64,000 bases of DNA from Solimonas marina. GTDB lineage: Bacteria; Pseudomonadota; Gammaproteobacteria; Nevskiales; Nevskiaceae. A program made the translations under genes and the position numbers. This document shows, in pieces, positions 46,725 to 55,899 of this stretch. The stretch spans positions 591,835 to 655,834 of the forward strand of contig NZ_JAAVXB010000002.1 in assembly GCF_012241385.1 (NCBI RefSeq), read 5' to 3'. Under the pieces are notes generated by a model, which was not told where the DNA came from, searched no databases, and saw only the letters and a program-made list of their open reading frames with translations. Within the stretch, counting starts at the first letter, position 1. Each line of letters starts with the position of its first letter.

Positions 46725-47831
46725 ATGCGTTTAATGAAGGTCGCGCTGCATGGCGGGTTTGCGGCAATGGCGGTGCTCTTGAGTGGCTGTATCCTGGTTC
46801 CTGGCCTGAATGTCAGTGTGGGCGATAGCCAGCCGGACGTGGCGGTGCCGTACCGGGTGATTCCCGTAACGCCGGAAACCATACTCGAGCAGGCCACTCA
46901 GCAGGCAACTCGCCGCCCCGAATACGCGGACTTGACGCCGGCTAATGTCACCGCGCCGCCGCCGAAATATGTCATCGGGCCGGGTGATGTGCTGCAGATC
47001 ATTGTGTGGGACCATCCAGAGCTCACAAATCCGATCGGCGCAGTCACGCGTGATCCTGTGTCGGCCGGCCAGCTCGTGTCTGCCGACGGCATGATGTTCT
47101 ACCCTTATGCAGGGATTATCCAAGCCGCTGGAAAAACGGCGGAGCAGGTCCGTGCCGAACTGACGGATAAGCTCAAAACGTATATCGCGAACCCTCAAGT
47201 TGACGTGCGCGTCGTGGCGTTTCGCGCAGACCGGATTCAGGTGACTGGCGAGGTCAAGAACCCTGGGACGGTGACCATCGATGACACGGTCAAGGGGTTG
47301 CTGGAAGCGATTGACGAGCGCGGGGGATTGGCTGAAACGGCCAGCCGGCGGACTGCCATCCTGATTCGCGACGGTCAGACCTATCACATTGATCTCGCGG
47401 CGCTGCTTTCCGGCTCCCATGTCGCCATCAACCCGCTTTTGGAGGCAGGCGACATCGTCCAGGTTCCGGACAGTTACAACGATCAGGTATTTGTATTGGG
47501 ACAAGTCGACAAGCGCGGAGCACTGCCTTTGGGGCAGCAGCAGATGACGCTGACGGAAGCGCTGACCAAGTCGGGTGGCTTGGCGCAGACCACCGCGAAC
47601 GACTCCGGTGTGTTGGTGTTCCGCCGCCCCGTGAAAGTGGGTGACCCCGCTCAGATCTACACCCTCGATCTGTCTTCACCGCAGGGATTCCTGCTGGCGG
47701 GCGAGTTTGACCTGCAGTCGCGCGATGTCGTGTATGTGAAGGCGACGAAATTTGCCCAATACAATCTGGTCATTAACCAGATGCTTCCGACAATCTCAAC
47801 GGTCTATCAAATCGATAGGCTGACTGATTGA
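46725..47831 (+). CDS. Wza-like outer-membrane polysaccharide export lipoprotein
   Basis: A 368-aa member of the polysaccharide export (OPX) family. The signal peptide ends in a lipobox, LLSGC, with the acylated cysteine at residue 22. A Poly_export domain follows (YVIGPGDVLQIIVWDHPEL near 84-102), then two SLBB-type beta-grasp domains (VTGEVKNPGTVTID and VLGQVDKRGALPL). It would form the outer-membrane channel for the polymer. It has its own sigma-70-like promoter and AGAGG ahead of the start. It is followed 12 bases later by wzc. Confidence 0.92.
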   Translation: MRLMKVALHGGFAAMAVLLSGCILVPGLNVSVGDSQPDVAVPYRVIPVTPETILEQATQQATRRPEYADLTPANVTAPPPKYVIGPGDVLQIIVWDHPELTNPIGAVTRDPVSAGQLVSADGMMFYPYAGIIQAAGKTAEQVRAELTDKLKTYIANPQVDVRVVAFRADRIQVTGEVKNPGTVTIDDTVKGLLEAIDERGGLAETASRRTAILIRDGQTYHIDLAALLSGSHVAINPLLEAGDIVQVPDSYNDQVFVLGQVDKRGALPLGQQQMTLTEALTKSGGLAQTTANDSGVLVFRRPVKVGDPAQIYTLDLSSPQGFLLAGEFDLQSRDVVYVKATKFAQYNLVINQMLPTISTVYQIDRLTD

Positions 47832-47843
47832 GCGAAGCGTCGG

Positions 47844-50096
47844 ATGAATACAGATTATCGTCTGTCGGCCATTCGTACGCGCTCCAGCAGTGATGACGAT
47901 ACGGATGAAATCGATCTGACCGAGCTGTTGTCGTTGCTATGGTCGGGCAAGCATATTTTGGCAGTGGCCATAGCGGCGGCATGCTTGGCCGGGGTGCTGT
48001 ATCTCATCGGCGCTGCGCCCGTATTCGAGGCAGACGGCCTCGTGCAGATAGAGCAGGACGGCGGAAATGCCGGAATTGCGCCGGCGATGGGCGCGTTTGG
48101 CTCCATGCTGGGCGCACCTATGGAGACCGAAGCAGAAATTCAGATTCTGCAGAGTCGCATGGTGCTGACCAAGGTAATCGAGCAGCTTAAGTTGCAGATT
48201 GATGTACAGCCCCATTACTTCCCTTTTTTCGGCGCCTTTGTGGCAAGACAAAGGACCGACGGTGATGAACTCGAGGCCCCACTTTTCGGACTTGACAGCT
48301 TTGCTTGGGGCGGCGAGCGGGCCGTTGTGACGCAGTTTGATGTTCCAGCGGACATGAAGGGGGCGTCATTTACGCTGCGCGCGTTGGGGAACGATGAGTT
48401 CCAGCTGATCGGGCCAGATGGAGAAAAAGTCCTGCTCGGTAAAGTCGGCGCAGCGGTTCAGGGCCGTTTGAACGGCGAGCTGATTACATTATTCGTTCAG
48501 GAGCTGCGGGCAAATCCTGGCGCCAGGTTTGATCTGATTCATTGGCGACTCCAGGACGTCCTGAAGCGTTTGCTGAACAACATTGAAATCAGCGAGCAAG
48601 GAAAGCAGTCTGGAATGATTGGCTTAGATGTTGAAGGCCCGAGTCCACACTACGTATCGTCCATCGTTCAACACATAGAAGATGTTTATGTGCGCCAGAA
48701 CGTTGAGCAGCATTCGGCAGAGGCGCAACAGTCTCTCGACTTCCTGAAGAAGCAATTACCTGAGGTGAAAGGCCGAGTGGATGCCGCCCAGGCCAAATTG
48801 AATGCCTATCAGATGAAGAAGGGCTCGGTAAATGTAACGAAAGAAACCGAGCTGGTCCTGCAGCAGTCCGTGGACCTGGAGACCAAGCGTTTAGAGCTTA
48901 TCGGCCAGCGGGAAGAGGCACTAAATCGCTTTACCCCAGAGCATCCGGCGGTTCAGGCATTGGATGCTCAAATTAAGAGTATTGAGAAAGAGCAGGCCAA
49001 TATAAAAAGGCGAACAGAAGGGTTGCCGTCGACGCAGCAAGAAGTTCTGAGCTTGATGCGCGATCTGAACGTCAATACGCAGCTGTACACGGCGCTCTTG
49101 AACTCTACGCAGGAGCTACAGGTCACCAAGGCCGGCACCGTCGGCAGTGCTCGCATCATCGATTATCCACTGCCCCCCGACCAGCCGGCCAAGCCCAAGC
49201 CGGCTTTGGTCATGGCGATCTGCGCGTTTCTCGGGGCATTTCTTGGCTGCGGCTATTTGCTCGTCCGGATGGCGGTGTCGACAGGCGTCAGTCAGCCGAG
49301 TGAGGTTGAGGAAGCGTTGGGGTTGGTGACATATGCGGCCATCCCCTATACCGACGTCCAGCGACGCATGGGCATCGGCAGGCGTCGGACAAAGGGAACC
49401 GGCGGAATTCTCGCGGCGCTGGAGCCCGAGAATGTGGCGATTGAAGCTCTTCGAAGCCTGCGGACCTCGCTGCAGTTCGCCCTTTTGGAAGCTCAGAATA
49501 ACGTGCTGATGTTCACCGGGCCGACACCGGGACTGGGCAAGTCATTCGTGTCGATCAATCTCGGCGCAATATTGGCTATGAGTGGCAAGCGGGTGGTGGT
49601 CATCGACGGTGATTTACGACGAGGCTATCTCCACCAGTACATCGGGCAAGAGGCCGTGCCCGGACTCAGCGACTATATTGCGAGCGACGCCTCGTGGGAC
49701 AGCTTAGCCCGATCGACGACGGTAGATGGACTAACGATTATTACGAATGGGACCACGCCCCCGAACCCATCGGAATTGCTGCTTCATGAGCGCTTTTCAG
49801 AATTGATAGAGCGAGCATCGAATCAGTTCGACATCGTGATCATCGACTCCCCGCCCGTGTTACCAGTCACCGACGCGAGCGTGATCGGGCGTTTGGCAGG
49901 ATCGACGTTGCTCGTGCTGAAAGAGGGCGAGCATCCGATGCGCGTGGTGGAAGAGTCCACTCGTCGATTGGTCCAGGCGGGCGTCAAAATCCGTGGTGTG
50001 GTGTTCAACCAAGTTGGAGCGCGATCCGGCAAGGCCGGCTATTACGGCGCCGCCGGTGATGCGTATCATTCTCAATATCGGTCTGTCGCCCGCTGA
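47844..50096 (+). CDS. Wzc-like polysaccharide co-polymerase/tyrosine autokinase (first copy)
   Basis: A 750-aa inner-membrane protein that controls chain length and export with Wza. It has an N-terminal Wzz domain with membrane helices near 37-57 and 449-472, a long periplasmic coiled-coil region (about 290-400) and a C-terminal BY-kinase. Walker A is TPGLGKS near 559, Walker A' and B are VVVIDGDLRRG and IVIIDSPPVLP. The C-terminal tail contains three tyrosines (GYYGAAGDAYHSQY). A second, clearly paralogous gene lies at 52137. It follows wza by 12 bases. Confidence 0.93.
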   Translation: MNTDYRLSAIRTRSSSDDDTDEIDLTELLSLLWSGKHILAVAIAAACLAGVLYLIGAAPVFEADGLVQIEQDGGNAGIAPAMGAFGSMLGAPMETEAEIQILQSRMVLTKVIEQLKLQIDVQPHYFPFFGAFVARQRTDGDELEAPLFGLDSFAWGGERAVVTQFDVPADMKGASFTLRALGNDEFQLIGPDGEKVLLGKVGAAVQGRLNGELITLFVQELRANPGARFDLIHWRLQDVLKRLLNNIEISEQGKQSGMIGLDVEGPSPHYVSSIVQHIEDVYVRQNVEQHSAEAQQSLDFLKKQLPEVKGRVDAAQAKLNAYQMKKGSVNVTKETELVLQQSVDLETKRLELIGQREEALNRFTPEHPAVQALDAQIKSIEKEQANIKRRTEGLPSTQQEVLSLMRDLNVNTQLYTALLNSTQELQVTKAGTVGSARIIDYPLPPDQPAKPKPALVMAICAFLGAFLGCGYLLVRMAVSTGVSQPSEVEEALGLVTYAAIPYTDVQRRMGIGRRRTKGTGGILAALEPENVAIEALRSLRTSLQFALLEAQNNVLMFTGPTPGLGKSFVSINLGAILAMSGKRVVVIDGDLRRGYLHQYIGQEAVPGLSDYIASDASWDSLARSTTVDGLTIITNGTTPPNPSELLLHERFSELIERASNQFDIVIIDSPPVLPVTDASVIGRLAGSTLLVLKEGEHPMRVVEESTRRLVQAGVKIRGVVFNQVGARSGKAGYYGAAGDAYHSQYRSVAR

Positions 50097-50110
50097 TAAA
50101 GACCGGTTTA

Positions 50111-50151
50111 GGCGCTCAAAAATTGCCAAAAAGAGCGCTTTGTAAAAGCGC
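50111..50151 (+). terminator. Attenuator-like pair of overlapping hairpins after wzc
   Basis: GCGCTTT (50135-50141) pairs with AAAGCGC (50145-50151) around a 3-base loop. The same left strand can instead pair with an upstream GGCGCTC (50111-50117) through GAGCGCT (50133-50139), with one mismatch. The two structures exclude each other. It may tune read-through from wzc into the flippase gene; no T-run follows. Confidence 0.4.
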
Positions 50152-50195
50152 CCCGCTCCCTGAAAAGAGCTTGCAGACTCTCGCCTAACGAATTG

Positions 50196-51698
50196 ATGAA
50201 CTCAGCCGATCAAGTTGCCGATATCAAGCGCAAATCCGTGCGCGGCGGCATGGTTACCCTGTCCGGGCAGGCGATCTCGCTATTGGCGAATGTGGCATCC
50301 ACGCTGATCTTGTCGCGGCTATTGTCGCCGACGGACTTCGGCGTTATTTCCATGGTGCTCGCATTTACAGCATTTGCAAATCTTTTTCGCGATCTAGGGA
50401 TTTCCGCTGCATCCATCCAGAGAGCGGGTCTGACCCACGGTCAGATGACGAACCTCTTCTGGTTGAACGTGATGGCGGGGTTGGTATTGAGCTTGATTGT
50501 CGTGGCAGCTTCACCACTTGTCGCCTGGTTCTATGGACGCCCGGAACTGCGCGCGGTGACTGCAGTCCTGTCGTTGACATTTCTTGCCAGCAGCATCGGA
50601 GCGCAGCACTCGGCGCTTCTTCAAAGGGAGATGCGTTTCTCGAGCAAGGTGACTGCAGATGTGCTCGGGGTTGTTACAACGCTCATTGTTTCCTGTGTAT
50701 TGGCACTAGCGGGCTTTGGCTATTGGGCGTTGGCCATTGGCACGATTGCAGGTGCGATGGTGACATCCGCAATATACGTCGTGACATCGGGGTTTCGACC
50801 AGGCTTGCCGCGCCGGGATGCTGAAATTCGCTCCATCGTTGGTTTCGGAGCACATGTAACGGGCTTTGAAATTGTTAATTACTTTCATCGTAATTTCGAC
50901 AACATCCTGATCGGGCGTGTATGGGGTGCCGATGCGCTCGGTTTGTACAGCCGGGCCTATCAGTTGCTGATGCTGCCGATCGCCAATCTTCGGACCCCGA
51001 TCAATGCAGTTGCTTATCCGGCGCTAAGCCGCCTGCGCGCTGACGCGGTGTCTTATCGGAGATTTTTCGTCAAGATCGCGTCGTTGCTTGCATTTCTGTC
51101 GATGCCACTAACGACCTATATGGCCGTCAACTCCGATATCGTCATCCGTCTTGCGCTTGGAGAGCAATGGATGGGGGCCGCTCCGATCTTCCAGGCATTG
51201 GCCCTGAGCGCATTTATACAGCCGGTCGCCAGCTTACGTGGCCTCGTACTGCTCAGCAGCGGATACTCAAGACGATATTTCTACTGGGGCATCGTCAATG
51301 CCGCGTGCGTCGTGGTGGGGTTTGCAATCGGCGTGAGGTGGGGAGCAATCGGTGTCGCATATGCATACGCCATTGTGAATTACACATTGCTGTACTTCTC
51401 CCTTGCCCTTCTGTTCAGGGGAACGCCGGTCCGTGTGAGTGACTTCTTCCGTTCAGTTGCAATGCCGGCCTGTACCAGTCTGGCCGCTGGTGCCATCAGC
51501 TACGGCAGTGTCGCGCTGCTTTCCGATACGACGGCCACGGCGCTTAAGGTCTTGGTTTCCGCATTGGCATTTACGGCTTCGTTCTTTGCAATCTATGCTG
51601 GGATTCCAGAAGGTAGACGGGAGCTTCGCTCCTTCCGTTCGATCATCGCGGACGCCAGACGTAAAAATGATTCAAATCCTTCTGAGGCCCCGAACTAG
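50196..51698 (+). CDS. Wzx-type polysaccharide flippase (first copy)
   Basis: A 500-aa polytopic protein of the MOP/PST exporter family, WzxC-like, which moves lipid-linked repeat units across the inner membrane. It has about 12-14 hydrophobic segments, and the N-terminal LLANVASTLILSRLLSPTDFGVIS is family-typical. The central FEIVNYFHRNFDNILIGRVWG is the conserved segment of this subgroup. The ATG at 50196 is used; a TTG one codon earlier is possible. A second flippase gene lies at 60459. Confidence 0.9.
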   Translation: MNSADQVADIKRKSVRGGMVTLSGQAISLLANVASTLILSRLLSPTDFGVISMVLAFTAFANLFRDLGISAASIQRAGLTHGQMTNLFWLNVMAGLVLSLIVVAASPLVAWFYGRPELRAVTAVLSLTFLASSIGAQHSALLQREMRFSSKVTADVLGVVTTLIVSCVLALAGFGYWALAIGTIAGAMVTSAIYVVTSGFRPGLPRRDAEIRSIVGFGAHVTGFEIVNYFHRNFDNILIGRVWGADALGLYSRAYQLLMLPIANLRTPINAVAYPALSRLRADAVSYRRFFVKIASLLAFLSMPLTTYMAVNSDIVIRLALGEQWMGAAPIFQALALSAFIQPVASLRGLVLLSSGYSRRYFYWGIVNAACVVVGFAIGVRWGAIGVAYAYAIVNYTLLYFSLALLFRGTPVRVSDFFRSVAMPACTSLAAGAISYGSVALLSDTTATALKVLVSALAFTASFFAIYAGIPEGRRELRSFRSIIADARRKNDSNPSEAPN

Positions 51699-52136
51699 CT
51701 ATTGGGCAATGCGATCCCGGTGGCGCGCCAAGCATTGCGCGTCATCTGGTGATGAGGGTGGGACTGCGCGGCATGCGAATAGCGAATTCGCTCGCAGGCG
51801 TTCAATGAGCGGGAGCGCCAGACGTGGGCGGAGGCTGGAGTGGCCCGGCAGCGAAATTGCGTCAATGCCGAGAAGAGATTCGCGATGCTCCGCGAATCGT
51901 AGGTTGGCCTCGCGAGCGCGATGATGGCCAGTGAGCTGGTATTGGTATGTCGCAGGACTGTGCAGGCTTTGAGGCGGTATGTGCGGCCTCTCCCTCCGGC
52001 ACTATTGTTTGCACAACCAGGGCGTATGGCGGTAGCTGTGAAATTAAGGCTTCAAAATTTTGGAAGTGACATGAACTTTACGCGCAGTGCCGATACCCTC
52101 TGCGTTTCCTCAAATGTTCCCGCGGTGTAACCGTCC
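51699..52136. other. 438-base gap without a recognisable gene
   Basis: Reading frames here give low-complexity Arg/Ser-rich products without similarity. A stem-loop, GATTCGCG-N6-CGCGAATC, lies at 51877-51898. The region sits between the first flippase and the second wzc-like gene and may mark the junction of two once-separate exopolysaccharide modules. A promoter for the downstream genes may be in the AT-rich end near 52040-52110. Confidence 0.45.
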
Positions 52137-54398
52137 ATGACCCTAGAGCGTTCTTCAGCAGCTGCTTATACGGACCCTGTCGCTTCCGTTAGAGATGAAG
52201 ATGAGGTTGATTTAGCGCAGCTTCTGGCCTCCGTATGGGCGGGGCGATACATCCTGGCGGCTTTTGTCGCCGCGTTCGCTGTACTTGGAGCGCTGTACTA
52301 CATTGCCGCGGCTCCCGTCTACGAGACTATCGGCCTGGTACAGGTTGAGCAGGACTCACAGAGTCCGACCGCGGACGCAGCTGCCTTGGGCACCCTGAGC
52401 GCGATGCTCGGAGCGCCAACCGAAACAGAATCGGAAATTCAGATTCTGCAGAGCCAGATGGTGCTGGGAGCGGTCATCAAGGCGCTGAACTTGGAAATCG
52501 ACGCCCAGCCGAAATACTTGCCATTGTTCGGTCAGTTCGTGGCAAGAAAGCACGCCAATGCGCAGGCACCGGTTGCGCCGCTATTGGGCCTAAAAAGCTA
52601 CGCCTGGGGCGGGGAATCGATCACTGTCACGAAGTTTGACGTGCCGGCGACACTGCTCGATGCGAAATTCACGCTCACGGCGATCGGTGCGGACAGGTTC
52701 GTGCTGCGCGACGCTAACGACAACATTGTGATCAAGGATGGTCGAGTCGGTGTGGAGGCTCAGGCACCAACTGCGGACGGCCCGCTGAAGATCTTTGTGC
52801 AGGATTTAAGGGCGCGCCCGGACACCTGCTTTGTCGTCGTCAAATGGGCGATGGAGGACGTGCTTCGAAATCTACGGAATCAGCTGCAGATCGTTGAACA
52901 GGGGAAGCAGTCCGGCATCATTGGCTTGACTGCGGATGGCCCCTCTCCGTCTTACGTGGCTGCCGTCGTCCAGCAGATTGAAGACGCTTATGTACGGCAG
53001 AACGTGCAGCGCCGCTCTGCCGAAGCGCAGCAATCACTCAACTTCCTGAAGCAGCAGCTGCCGGAAATCAAGGAGCGAGTAGACGCAGCGCAAGCCAAAT
53101 TGAATGCCTACCAAGTGCAGCGAGGATCGGTCAACGTCACGAAGGAAACCGATCTTATCCTGCAGCAGGCCGTGGATCTGGAAACTCAACGACTGCAGCT
53201 GGTTGCACAGAAAGAACAGGCCTTGCAGCGATTTACGGCGCAGCACCCCGTAGTTCAGGCGCTCGATGCCCAGATCAAGAACCTGGATGCAGAAGAAGCG
53301 GACATCAAGAAACGCTCACAGGCACTGCCGTCGACACAGCAGGAAGTGCTGAGCCTGATGCGGGATTTGGAGGTTAACGAACAGCTTTATACGACACTAC
53401 TGAACTCCAGTCAGCAGCTTCAAGTGGCGAAGGCGGGTACCGTCGGCAATGTGCGCATCATTGATGAGCCGTTGACACCCCGCAAGCCGGTAAAGCCAAA
53501 GTTTACGCTGGTCGTGGCATTAAGCATCGTCTTGGGGCTGATACTGGGTACGGCGTGGCTATTCCTGAGACGAGCACTGTTTCGCGGCGTTGATCGCCCG
53601 GATGAGATCGAGCGCGCTCTTGGGCTTTCGACCTATGCTGCCGTGCCGTACTCGGCTGGCCAGAAGCGCTTGGCTCGAGCTGCGCGCGCCAAAGCTCCAG
53701 GAAGCCATATTCTGGCTGCGCTAGAACCAGATAATGTGGCTGTCGAGGCGCTGCGCAGTCTGCGGACATCTCTGCAATTTGCACTGCTGGAAGCAGGGAA
53801 TAATTTGATTGCACTGTCTGGCCCAACACCCGGTCTCGGCAAGTCATTTGTGTCCATCAATTTGGCTTGCGTGCTGGCGCAAGGCGGGAAAAGGGTCGTG
53901 GTAATTGACGGTGACTTGCGACGTGGTCATCTGCATAAATACGTTGGTGCTGCCGCCGCACCAGGGCTGAGTGACTACATTGCCGGAGACGTTGAGCTGC
54001 CTGCTGTACTCAAGCCAACACAGGTGAAGGGCCTGACCTTGCTGGCAAATGGGACAACTCCCCCGAATCCCGCCGAATTGCTGATGCATGATCGCTTCAC
54101 AGCGTTGCTGCAGCAGCTTTCACATGAATACGACCTCGTTATTATCGATACGCCGCCCATCCTGCCCGTGGCTGATGCCAGCATTATTGGTCGATCAGCC
54201 GGCTGTGTTTTCCTAATATTAAAGGAGGGAGAGCATCCGATGCGGAGTATTGATGAATCATTGCGGAGGTTCCGTCAGGCGGGAGTCCAAATCCGAGGAG
54301 TCATATTTAATCAAGTTGGTGCCGCTGGCGGCGGTTATAGCTACTACAATACGTATAGTTATTCATATAAAAGCAGGTATAAGTCCGAAGTTAGGTAG
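52137..54398 (+). CDS. Wzc-like polysaccharide co-polymerase/tyrosine autokinase (second copy)
   Basis: A 753-aa paralogue of the protein at 47844, with the same order of parts: Wzz domain, periplasmic coiled coil and BY-kinase (Walker A TPGLGKS near 564; VVVIDGDLRRG; LVIIDTPPILP). Large blocks are nearly the same, such as LPSTQQEVLSLMRDL. The C-terminal tail is much richer in tyrosine (seven in the last 21 residues: YSYYNTYSYSYKSRYKSEVR) than that of the first copy, which should change its autophosphorylation. There is no second wza gene in view, so both may share one channel. Confidence 0.93.
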   Translation: MTLERSSAAAYTDPVASVRDEDEVDLAQLLASVWAGRYILAAFVAAFAVLGALYYIAAAPVYETIGLVQVEQDSQSPTADAAALGTLSAMLGAPTETESEIQILQSQMVLGAVIKALNLEIDAQPKYLPLFGQFVARKHANAQAPVAPLLGLKSYAWGGESITVTKFDVPATLLDAKFTLTAIGADRFVLRDANDNIVIKDGRVGVEAQAPTADGPLKIFVQDLRARPDTCFVVVKWAMEDVLRNLRNQLQIVEQGKQSGIIGLTADGPSPSYVAAVVQQIEDAYVRQNVQRRSAEAQQSLNFLKQQLPEIKERVDAAQAKLNAYQVQRGSVNVTKETDLILQQAVDLETQRLQLVAQKEQALQRFTAQHPVVQALDAQIKNLDAEEADIKKRSQALPSTQQEVLSLMRDLEVNEQLYTTLLNSSQQLQVAKAGTVGNVRIIDEPLTPRKPVKPKFTLVVALSIVLGLILGTAWLFLRRALFRGVDRPDEIERALGLSTYAAVPYSAGQKRLARAARAKAPGSHILAALEPDNVAVEALRSLRTSLQFALLEAGNNLIALSGPTPGLGKSFVSINLACVLAQGGKRVVVIDGDLRRGHLHKYVGAAAAPGLSDYIAGDVELPAVLKPTQVKGLTLLANGTTPPNPAELLMHDRFTALLQQLSHEYDLVIIDTPPILPVADASIIGRSAGCVFLILKEGEHPMRSIDESLRRFRQAGVQIRGVIFNQVGAAGGGYSYYNTYSYSYKSRYKSEVR

Positions 54399-54501
54399 TA
54401 ACGAAGAATAAAATTTCGGCCGGCTGAAATCGCCAGTCATTGCGTAGCACCATCGACCGGTCAATATGTCCGCTGATACTTGAAATAAAAAGAAATTTAA
54501 A

Positions 54502-55866
54502 ATGCAAAGCGCACGACAGGTGGGCATAAGGACTACGCTAATTTTACTGATCGTAGCGCTCATTGGATTTCAGCAGTTTCCAGTAATAAGAATTGGTGGG
54601 TCGTTCAAGGTCTACGAGCTACTTGCAATCGCGCTTTTTTTGTTGGCCTTTTACGACGGATCGATTTTTAGGCAAAAGGAGCTTTATTCTTTAATTTTCT
54701 TCGTTGCCGCCCCAATGATATCGTTCTCTTTTTTTTGGATCGGCTGGCGACATAACATCCATGGCTATTACGATATTTACGGAAATAGGGGCGACTTCCG
54801 ATACAGCTACGAGGCCGCTACCGCTGTGCCCTTGCTTTATTTCGCGTTGTGTTGGATTTCTTTTACGGAAATATCAAAGTCATTGTGGTTATATGAAAAT
54901 AAAAAGCGTGTAATAAAGTCGATCGTTTGGATGGGGCACATCGTTGGTTGGTATGCGATATGTGCATCAGTCCTTAACGGAATCTTTCATGTTCCGACGC
55001 CTGTCCAGATCCTACCGTCTTGGCTTCAGAATGTCGGAAAAATGACATATGGACTAAGAGCGTCTGGTTTTAGTCAAGAGCCGAGCTTTTACGTACTCTA
55101 CCAAGGCTGGGTCCTGCTTTTTACCTATCACTTTCGAAGATATTTCGGAAAAGCCTTGGGCCGTTACCTCATTGCATTCTCGACGATATGTCTGCTTATA
55201 ACGTTTTCTAGCGCCTTGGTAGGGTTTTTTATTGCAGCCTTAATTTCATCTCAATGGGGAAAGGGGATGATCTCTCGAGCAAGAAGCTTGTTCGTTCTAG
55301 TTCTTGCGGCGGCTATATGTTTAATGGTTGTAATATATTTTGGACTCGGGGATGTGGTTCAGTATGCGTTCGTTAATAAAATTGGAAATTTTTTCGCAGT
55401 CCCCGATACAACCTTGGATTCCGGTGAGTTTCGGGCGTACACAGCAGCTTTAGGGTTAGAGATATTTAAAGACTACCCTATATCCGGTGTTGGCCCGGGC
55501 GCCAGCATATTCTTTATGCACGCATACGAGTACAAGATTCCAATCAGAGTCTTCGGCGAAACTCTTGGGCCTGGGTCTTTTCCTCAGAATTCCTATGTTT
55601 CTGTGATGTCAGACTTAGGGGCGGTTGGTTTTATTTCAATGATGCTTCTTTTCTTATACATATTCAGGATTATTTTAAAGGCAAAGCGGATTGATCCTGA
55701 CATATCTCCCTTCTTTACGGGAACCTTATTTACTATGGCGGCGTTGCTATCAGTTGCGCCTGCATATTCTATGTTTATATGGGTCTTTCCTGCTCTGGGG
55801 GTGTGCTTCGCACGGAGGCGGATTCAAATCGAGCGCTCCCTTCAACTTTTGCGCAACAGCAAGTAG
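54502..55866 (+). CDS. Wzy-like O-antigen/exopolysaccharide polymerase
   Basis: A 454-aa polytopic membrane protein with 10 or more hydrophobic segments and no cofactor motif. The layout, with a large loop between late helices and the segment GFSQEPSFYVLYQGW followed by ISGVGPGAS and FPQNSYVSVMSDLG, resembles the Wzy_C/O-antigen ligase family. It would polymerise repeat units on the periplasmic face. The gene is markedly AT-rich compared with wzc before it, suggesting separate origin. Confidence 0.8.
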   Translation: MQSARQVGIRTTLILLIVALIGFQQFPVIRIGGSFKVYELLAIALFLLAFYDGSIFRQKELYSLIFFVAAPMISFSFFWIGWRHNIHGYYDIYGNRGDFRYSYEAATAVPLLYFALCWISFTEISKSLWLYENKKRVIKSIVWMGHIVGWYAICASVLNGIFHVPTPVQILPSWLQNVGKMTYGLRASGFSQEPSFYVLYQGWVLLFTYHFRRYFGKALGRYLIAFSTICLLITFSSALVGFFIAALISSQWGKGMISRARSLFVLVLAAAICLMVVIYFGLGDVVQYAFVNKIGNFFAVPDTTLDSGEFRAYTAALGLEIFKDYPISGVGPGASIFFMHAYEYKIPIRVFGETLGPGSFPQNSYVSVMSDLGAVGFISMMLLFLYIFRIILKAKRIDPDISPFFTGTLFTMAALLSVAPAYSMFIWVFPALGVCFARRRIQIERSLQLLRNSK

Positions 55867-55899
55867 CAATGCGTTAATCAATGATTTGGAGCGGAATTC

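Noticed and set aside
51439..52130. Two frames (161 and 69 codons) in and near the gap before the second wzc-like gene
   Set aside because: First one overlaps the flippase gene in another frame and is Arg/Ser-rich; second has no ribosome binding site or similarity.
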